A stretch of 64,000 nucleotides of DNA from contig NZ_FYDD01000003.1 of NCBI RefSeq assembly GCF_900186585.1, positions 1 through 64,000 on the forward strand, read 5' to 3'. The translations under genes and the position numbers were made by a program. This stretch comes from Massiliimalia timonensis (GTDB taxonomy: Bacteria > Bacillota > Clostridia > Oscillospirales > Ruminococcaceae). The notes under the pieces were generated by a model. It was not told where the DNA came from, searched no databases, and saw only the letters and a program-made list of their open reading frames with translations. Positions 57,610-64,000 of the stretch are shown here, in pieces (the stretch's first letter is position 1; every line of letters begins with the position of its first letter).

Positions 57610-59115
57610 TTATTCTCCGGCGTGAGATATGCCAAGGATCTCAAGTTCTTTGTCTGTTAGCCCGATACCACGAAGCATCAAACGGTTTCCCCTTAATGCT
57701 TCAATGGAATTGATCCCCATGCCGCCCATTAGTTCCTTGATTTCATGACGCCAGGCATTCATTAAGTTGACGAGGCGTTCACAGCCTATTTCAGGATTAA
57801 GACGTTTTACAAGCTCGGGGCGTTGTGTGGCAATGCCCCAGTTACACCTGCCGCTTTGACAGGTACGGCAAAGGTGGCAGCCAAGTGCCAGAAGAGCAGC
57901 CGTAGCGATATAACAAGCATCTGCGCCAAGGGCAATAGCCTTTACTATATCTGCAGCATTGCGAATACTACCGCCAACAACAATAGAAACGTTGTTCCGG
58001 ATCCCCTCGTCACGAAGGCGTTTATCTACCGAGGCCAAAGCTAGCTCGATCGGGATCCCCACGTTATCACGAATTCTGGTAGGCGCTGCTCCTGTACCGC
58101 CGCGAAAGCCGTCAATAGCGATAATATCTGCACCACTTCGGGCAATTCCGCTTGCAATGGCGGCAATGTTATGCACAGCGGCAACCTTGACAATAATTGG
58201 TTTTTTATATCCGGTAGCTTCCTTCAAAGAGTAGACAAGCTGCCTCAAATCCTCAATCGAGTAAATATCATGATGCGGCGCCGGGGAGATAGCATCCGAA
58301 CCTTCGGGAATCATACGAGTACGGGAAACATCCCCAACAATTTTCGTGCCGGGAAGATGTCCTCCTATACCGGGCTTTGCACCTTGTCCCATCTTGATCT
58401 CAATAGCGGCACCGGCTTCCAGATAATCCTTGTGAACACCAAAACGGCCGGATGCAACCTGTACGATCGTGTTTTCACCATAACAATAAAAATCTTCGTG
58501 CAGACCGCCTTCACCGGTGTTATAGAGAACTCCGAGATGCCTCGCAGCGGTTGCCAATGATTTATGGGCGTTATAGCTGATTGACCCGTAGCTCATTGCA
58601 GAGAACATAACCGGCATAGAAAGTTCAAGCTGTGGTTCTAATTGGCAGATGATCTGTCCGTTTTCATCTTTCTCCACCTGCGATGGCTTTTTACCGAGAA
58701 AAACTTTGGTTTCCATGGGCTCTCTAAGAGGGTCGATCGAAGGGTTTGTCACCTGCGACGCGTTTATAAGGATTTTATCCCAATACACCGGCATGGGCTT
58801 CGGATTTCCCATAGAGGAAAGCAATACGCCGCCGCTGTTCGCTTGCTTATAGATTTCTTTGATCGTATCATCCTGCCAGTTGGCATTTTCGCGGAGCTGG
58901 CAATCGCTTTTTATAATTTTCAATGCTCGCGTTGGGCAGAGTGCAACACAGCGCTGACAGTTTACACATTTAGTCTCGTCGGACAACATAATCTTGTTAT
59001 CTTCATCATAGGAATGAACCTCGTTTGCGCATTGCCGTTCGCATACACGACAAGCAATACAGCGCTTGTCGTTCCTTATTACTTCGAATTCAGGATAAAT
59101 AAATTCTATGCCCAT
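57610..59115 (-). CDS. Glutamate synthase FMN-domain subunit with N-terminal ferredoxin
   Basis: 501 residues. Two [4Fe-4S] motifs open it (CIACRVCERQCANEV, CVNCQRCVALCP). The FMN synthase barrel follows: SAMSYGSISYNAHKSLA, GEGGLHEDFY, IKMGQGAKPGIGGHLPG, IDGFRGGTGAAPTRI and a late CHLCRTCQSGRCNWG iron-sulfur site. It reduces the iminoglutarate formed from 2-oxoglutarate and channelled ammonia. This archaeal-type split form works with the amidotransferase encoded directly upstream, with a one-base overlap of start and stop. Confidence 0.94.
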   Translation of the reverse strand: MGIEFIYPEFEVIRNDKRCIACRVCERQCANEVHSYDEDNKIMLSDETKCVNCQRCVALCPTRALKIIKSDCQLRENANWQDDTIKEIYKQANSGGVLLSSMGNPKPMPVYWDKILINASQVTNPSIDPLREPMETKVFLGKKPSQVEKDENGQIICQLEPQLELSMPVMFSAMSYGSISYNAHKSLATAARHLGVLYNTGEGGLHEDFYCYGENTIVQVASGRFGVHKDYLEAGAAIEIKMGQGAKPGIGGHLPGTKIVGDVSRTRMIPEGSDAISPAPHHDIYSIEDLRQLVYSLKEATGYKKPIIVKVAAVHNIAAIASGIARSGADIIAIDGFRGGTGAAPTRIRDNVGIPIELALASVDKRLRDEGIRNNVSIVVGGSIRNAADIVKAIALGADACYIATAALLALGCHLCRTCQSGRCNWGIATQRPELVKRLNPEIGCERLVNLMNAWRHEIKELMGGMGINSIEALRGNRLMLRGIGLTDKELEILGISHAGE

Positions 59116-60212
59116 TAGTACGCACCGTCCTTTACCTTAACAATGACTGCTTCTCCGCCTGCCGGAGAGACGATATTCTCCGCATCTGGTTCCATCATAC
59201 GGATAGCAGCTTCTTCACTTGCAATAAACACCTTGTCATCCTTTTCGCCAACTACCATAGAACGAAGCTTCAAACGGTCATTGAGCGCCATAAGCCCACC
59301 GTTAAAGCCAAGCACGATGGAAAAGGGTCCGGTAATCAGAAGACTTGGAAAAACAGTACGGAGATATTTTAATTTTTCTTTTTCTGAAATATCCGTCTTT
59401 GCCGCAATGGTGCTCCAAAAGGGTGCGGCAATAACACTTGCTGCTTCATCTAAAGAAAGCTTTTGTACTCGGAGCAGATAGTCCATGATGTAGGTGATGA
59501 CCTCGGTATCGGTTTGAAGGGTACATTTATAGCCAAACATCTCGATAAATCGGCGGTTGGCATCGTAGGAAGATATTTCACCGTTATGTACAATAGAATA
59601 ATCAAGCAAAGTGAAAGGATGCGCACCGCCCCACCAACCAGGTGTGTTTGTGGGATATCTGCCGTGAGCTGTCCAGGAATATGCTTCATATTCCTCTAAT
59701 TTATAGAATACGCCAACATCTTCGGGAAATCCGACTGCTTTAAATGTTCCCATATTCTTTCCGCTTGAAAACACATAAGCGCCGGGCATTTCGGTGTTGA
59801 TCTTCATTACCGAGCGTGTCACATATTCTTTTTCATCAAGCTGAAGATTTACAAGCATAGAACGAAGCGGGGCCACAAAGTATCGCCATATAATGGGTTC
59901 ATCGGTAATGGATGGAATTTTCCTTGTGGGAATGATCTCAGATTTTACAATTTCAAAATACTCTTTTAAAACCCCCTCGCAATTCTTGCGGGAAGCTCTA
60001 TCATTAAAGAACATATGCAAAGCATAAAATTCCCTATATTCCGGATAAATACCGTATGCGGCAAAACCCCCGCCAAGTCCATTGGAACGGTCGTGCATCG
60101 GTTTCATCGATTCAATGATCTTTTCTCCGGTCATTTTGTTTCCGTCCTTGGAAATCACTGCGGCAATCGCGCAACCGGAGGGGATGCGTACTTGACCTTC
60201 AATATGATTCAT
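59115..60212 (-). CDS. Glutamine amidotransferase (class II) subunit of split glutamate synthase
   Basis: 365 residues, first gene of the operon, with gaaaggaagg upstream. The GATase_6 fold has its nucleophile Cys14 in PSGCAIAAV, as in split GltB1 proteins where Cys is not residue 2. Further motifs: GGGFAAYGIY, RYPTNTPGWWGGAHPFTL, SIVHNGEISSYDANRRFIE and TDTEVITYIMD. It releases ammonia from glutamine for the FMN subunit. Controlled by the leader attenuator at 60236-60302. Confidence 0.93.
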   Translation of the reverse strand: MNHIEGQVRIPSGCAIAAVISKDGNKMTGEKIIESMKPMHDRSNGLGGGFAAYGIYPEYREFYALHMFFNDRASRKNCEGVLKEYFEIVKSEIIPTRKIPSITDEPIIWRYFVAPLRSMLVNLQLDEKEYVTRSVMKINTEMPGAYVFSSGKNMGTFKAVGFPEDVGVFYKLEEYEAYSWTAHGRYPTNTPGWWGGAHPFTLLDYSIVHNGEISSYDANRRFIEMFGYKCTLQTDTEVITYIMDYLLRVQKLSLDEAASVIAAPFWSTIAAKTDISEKEKLKYLRTVFPSLLITGPFSIVLGFNGGLMALNDRLKLRSMVVGEKDDKVFIASEEAAIRMMEPDAENIVSPAGGEAVIVKVKDGAY

Positions 60213-60235
60213 AACGCTTGCCTTCCTTTCTTGCT

Positions 60236-60302
60236 AAAAAAGCAAAGGCGCTCATTTTAGTACAGGGAACTCGTCCTGTTCTAAAATGAACGCCTTTGCT
60301 CA
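60236..60302 (-). terminator. Leader attenuator of the glt operon with ANTAR-type hexaloop
   Basis: On the minus strand the leader first shows tgagc-AAAGGC-gttca (60302-60287), a 5-bp stem with a hexaloop having A1 and G4, as ANTAR proteins require. The same bases form the 5' arm of a 25-bp terminator stem that ends at a run of six T (60241-60236). The two folds exclude each other. When the hexaloop hairpin is held, the operon is read; otherwise transcription stops. Confidence 0.8.
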
Positions 60303-60313
60303 TCTTGTCTTTT

Positions 60314-60342
60314 ATCATATACTTTTATCGTCGGTTTGTCAA
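60314..60342 (-). promoter_or_regulatory. Promoter of the glt operon
   Basis: On the minus strand: ttgaca (60342-60337), 17 bases, tatgat (60319-60314). Transcription would start a few bases before the attenuator hairpin, leaving a very short leader. Confidence 0.85.
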
Positions 60343-60393
60343 TAGACAAGGAAAATATTTTGCAAGTTTTTAAAAAAGTCTTGCAAAAAGGGG

Positions 60394-60422
60394 TTGACAA
60401 GAGCATTTTATCGTGATAAAAT
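60394..60422 (+). promoter_or_regulatory. Promoter of gdhA
   Basis: ttgaca (60394-60399), 17 bases and taaaat (60417-60422): a near-consensus promoter, divergent from that of the glt operon 50 bases away. The start point should lie near 60429, just before the first hexaloop hairpin. Confidence 0.87.
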
Positions 60423-60432
60423 AGTCAATGTT

Positions 60433-60482
60433 GAAGGCAAGGGCGTCTTCGGGATTCATTTCTCGGGGTCGCTCTCTTTTTT
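60433..60482 (+). terminator. gdhA leader attenuator 1 with ANTAR-type hexaloop
   Basis: gaaggc-AAGGGC-gtcttc (60433-60450) is a 6-bp stem with a hexaloop bearing A1 and G4. It overlaps the 5' arm of a 15-bp terminator stem (60440-60454 with 60461-60475) that leads into a T run. Same plan as the glt leader. Confidence 0.78.
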
Positions 60483-60499
60483 ATCGAATTCAATAATAA

Positions 60500-61909
<1,410 letters not shown>

Positions 61910-61926
61910 TCTGAATATGTAAAGGG

Positions 61927-61985
61927 AAAGGCAAAGACGTCTGACAAATCTTGTATGGATACAGGTGTCTTTGCCTTTATATTTT
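61927..61985 (+). terminator. glnN leader attenuator with ANTAR-type hexaloop
   Basis: aggc-AAAGAC-gtct (61929-61942) shows the A1/G4 hexaloop. It overlaps the 5' arm of a stem aaaggcaaagac (61927-61938) with gtctttgccttt (61967-61978), followed by a weak T-rich tail. It lies between the gdhA stop codon and glnN, so it can tune read-through into glnN. Confidence 0.72.
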
Positions 61986-62001
61986 GAAGGGGGACTCTAC
62001 A

Positions 62002-64000
62002 ATGAGCGCAGTAACAGAAATTTTCGGAAGCAAGGTTTTTGACGATAGGGTAATGAAAGCAACCCTGTCAGCAAAGGTATATAACTCCCTTAAGAAAACG
62101 ATCGACGAGGGAGAGGATTTGGATATCAGTGTGGCAAATGCTGTGGCTGCGGCGATGAAAGATTGGGCGGTAGAGAACGGTGCGACCCATTATACGCACT
62201 GGTTTCAGCCCCTTACCGGAATTACGGCTGAAAAACATGATAGCTTTATTTCTCCCTCACCCGATGGCGGTGTGATTATGGAGTTTTCGGGGAAAGAACT
62301 GATCAAAGGCGAGCCGGACGCTTCTTCTTTTCCGTCAGGCGGTCTTCGCGCAACCTTTGAAGCAAGAGGTTATACCGCTTGGGACCCAACCTCTTATGCT
62401 TTCATCAAAGGCAAGACGCTTTGTATTCCCACGGCGTTCTGTTCTTATGGCGGTGAAGCTTTGGACAAGAAGACTCCGCTGCTTCGTTCTATGGAGGCCC
62501 TGAACAAGCAGGCTATGCGCATTATTCGCCTGTTTGGCGATAACACCGTTAAGTGCGTGAAAACCTCGGTAGGCCCTGAGCAGGAATATTTCCTTGTAGA
62601 TAGAGAAATGTATAATAAGCGACAGGATTTGATTTTCACCGGAAGAACTCTGTTTGGCGCAAAGTCTCCCAAGGGGCAGGAAATGGACGACCATTATTTT
62701 GGCGTTATCAAGCCCCGTGTGGCGGCCTTTATGGATGATTTGAATCATGAATTATGGAAGTTAGGTATTCTTGCAAAGACAGAACACAATGAAGTTGCTC
62801 CTGCGCAGCATGAGCTTGCGCCAATTTATACGACAACCAATGTGGCGACAGACCACAACCAGCTGACTATGGAAATTATGCAGAAGGTTGCTGCAAAACA
62901 CGGCCTTGTCTGCCTTCTCCACGAAAAACCTTTTGCGGGCGTCAACGGAAGCGGAAAGCATAATAACTGGTCTATCACTACCGATACTGGTGTAAATCTG
63001 CTTGCGCCCGGTAAAACTCCTTATGAAAACGCACAGTTTCTGCTGTTCCTCTGTGCTGTTATAAAAGCAGTGGATGATTATCAGGACCTGCTCCGCATCT
63101 CTGTTGCTACAGCTGGCAATGACCACCGGTTAGGAGCAAACGAAGCGCCTCCAGCAGTGGTTTCCATGTTCCTTGGTGATGAACTGAATGCCATTTTGGA
63201 AGCGATCGAAGCCAACACCCCATATAACGCTGCTGGCAAACAAGTTATGAAGCTTGGTGTAAATGTGCTTCCACAATTTACGAAAGATACCACAGACCGT
63301 AACCGTACCTCACCCTTTGCTTTCACCGGAAACAAGTTTGAGTTCCGTATGCTTGGCTCCTCTAACAGTATTGCTTGTGCGAACATTATGCTGAATGCGG
63401 CGGTCGCTGAATCCCTTAAGGTCTACGCAGACCGTTTGGAAAACGCCGAGAACTTTGAAACGGCTCTTCACGAAATGATTCGTAAAACTATTAAGGATCA
63501 TAAGAGGATCATCTTCAACGGTAACGGGTATGACGACATCTGGATCAAAGAAGCTACTGAAAAGAGGGGTCTGTGTAATTATCGTACCACAGCAGATTGT
63601 ATTCCTCATCTTCTCGACAAGAAGAATGTAGATATGCTGACCTCCCATAAGGTCTTCACAGAAGCGGAACTCAAGTCCCGTATGGAGATTACCCTTGAAA
63701 ACTACTGTAAGACGGTTCTTATTGAGGCAAATACTATGGTAAGCATGGCAAGAAGGGAAATTGCTCCGGCTGTGGAAATTTATGTAAAGGAGATCGCAAA
63801 AACGGCAGCGCTCAAGAAGTCCGTATCGGATGATATTTCCTGTTCTTATGAGAGCAATTTGCTCAAAAATCTTTCTGCACTGACAGAGCGTATTTCTACT
63901 GCGACAGACGAACTCGAAAGCGGGATCGATCAGATAGGGCTGTGCGACAATGTCGTGACGGAATCCGCTGCGATCCGAGATATTCTTATCAATAGGATGG
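62002..64000 (+). CDS. glnN: Type III glutamine synthetase, 3' end beyond the window
   Basis: ATG 62002 with aaggggga upstream; the reading frame is open through the window end (666 codons; the family has about 700). Motifs of [71 protein letters not shown] and [17 protein letters not shown]. It makes glutamine as does glnA, but belongs to the large dodecameric class found in Bacteroidetes, cyanobacteria and some Clostridia. Two unrelated glutamine synthetases in one cluster suggest use at different ammonia levels. Confidence 0.95.
   Translation, partial: MSAVTEIFGSKVFDDRVMKATLSAKVYNSLKKTIDEGEDLDISVANAVAAAMKDWAVENGATHYTHWFQPLTGITAEKHDSFISPSPDGGVIMEFSGKELIKGEPDASSFPSGGLRATFEARGYTAWDPTSYAFIKGKTLCIPTAFCSYGGEALDKKTPLLRSMEALNKQAMRIIRLFGDNTVKCVKTSVGPEQEYFLVDREMYNKRQDLIFTGRTLFGAKSPKGQEMDDHYFGVIKPRVAAFMDDLNHELWKLGILAKTEHNEVAPAQHELAPIYTTTNVATDHNQLTMEIMQKVAAKHGLVCLLHEKPFAGVNGSGKHNNWSITTDTGVNLLAPGKTPYENAQFLLFLCAVIKAVDDYQDLLRISVATAGNDHRLGANEAPPAVVSMFLGDELNAILEAIEANTPYNAAGKQVMKLGVNVLPQFTKDTTDRNRTSPFAFTGNKFEFRMLGSSNSIACANIMLNAAVAESLKVYADRLENAENFETALHEMIRKTIKDHKRIIFNGNGYDDIWIKEATEKRGLCNYRTTADCIPHLLDKKNVDMLTSHKVFTEAELKSRMEITLENYCKTVLIEANTMVSMARREIAPAVEIYVKEIAKTAALKKSVSDDISCSYESNLLKNLSALTERISTATDELESGIDQIGLCDNVVTESAAIRDILINRM

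Overview
The window reads as a chromosomal segment of a low-to-mid GC, anaerobic Firmicute of class Clostridia. An Oscillospiraceae/Ruminococcaceae-like host is my inference. The support is a glutamate synthase split into separate amidotransferase, FMN and GXGXG proteins, a type III glutamine synthetase, an ANTAR regulator, and a Tn1549-type conjugative backbone. The 3' end of a 23S rRNA gene and a 5S gene open the window, and a host nitrogen-assimilation cluster closes it.

Between them lies one integrative and conjugative element (ICE) of about 52.6 kb, 306-52946. Its ends can be read directly. The element interrupts a host tRNA-Asn gene in its D arm: the 5' part is at 289-313 and the 3' part at 52939-52997, sharing the 8-bp ggtagagc. 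Joining the two element ends rebuilds an attP whose arms are a 13-bp inverted repeat around that octamer, as expected for a large serine integrase. That integrase is the last element gene (51249-52850). Just inside the left end the element carries a complete tRNA-Asn gene (394-469) with its own terminator, which appears to replace the gene it destroys.

Element layout, left to right: replacement tRNA; a small ORF and parA/parB; a surface module (lipoprotein, 1409-residue thioester/Cna_B adhesin, 30-residue membrane peptide); accessory proteins of Tn1549 type; a 2703-residue methylase/helicase polyvalent protein with an out-of-frame tnpV gene inside it; a primase-like Toprim protein; an HTH plus nucleotidyltransferase pair; a candidate oriT, MobC and relaxase; the type IV secretion operon (VirD4, Maff2 pilin-like, TrbL/VirB6-like, PrgI, VirB4, class B sortase, PP-loop reductase-like protein, CHAP hydrolase); a cargo region with XRE regulators, an orphan protein and a type III restriction-modification operon (mod is frameshifted; a HIRAN gene and a small gene sit between mod and res); and a regulatory/recombination end with duplicated XRE-operator modules, an AbrB-like protein, a sigma-like protein with a hairpin leader, a structured noncoding stretch, a MazF-like protein and the integrase. 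I see no antibiotic-resistance gene.

The host part right of the element is one minus-strand operon for ammonium assimilation: glutamine amidotransferase, FMN glutamate synthase, ferredoxin, FAD reductase, GXGXG subunit, glnA and an ANTAR regulator. It diverges from gdhA and glnN. Every leader in this cluster (glt operon, gdhA twice, glnN) has a short hairpin with a hexaloop carrying A at position 1 and G at position 4, overlapping the 5' arm of an intrinsic terminator. This matches ANTAR-controlled antitermination, so the last gene of the operon probably regulates the whole cluster.

The three most interesting signals are the tRNA-replacing serine-integrase ICE, a 12-bp promoter motif (TCGYACATTTGC) found at four places in the element, and a recurrent C-terminal Glu-Arg ending on 11 of about 40 backbone proteins.
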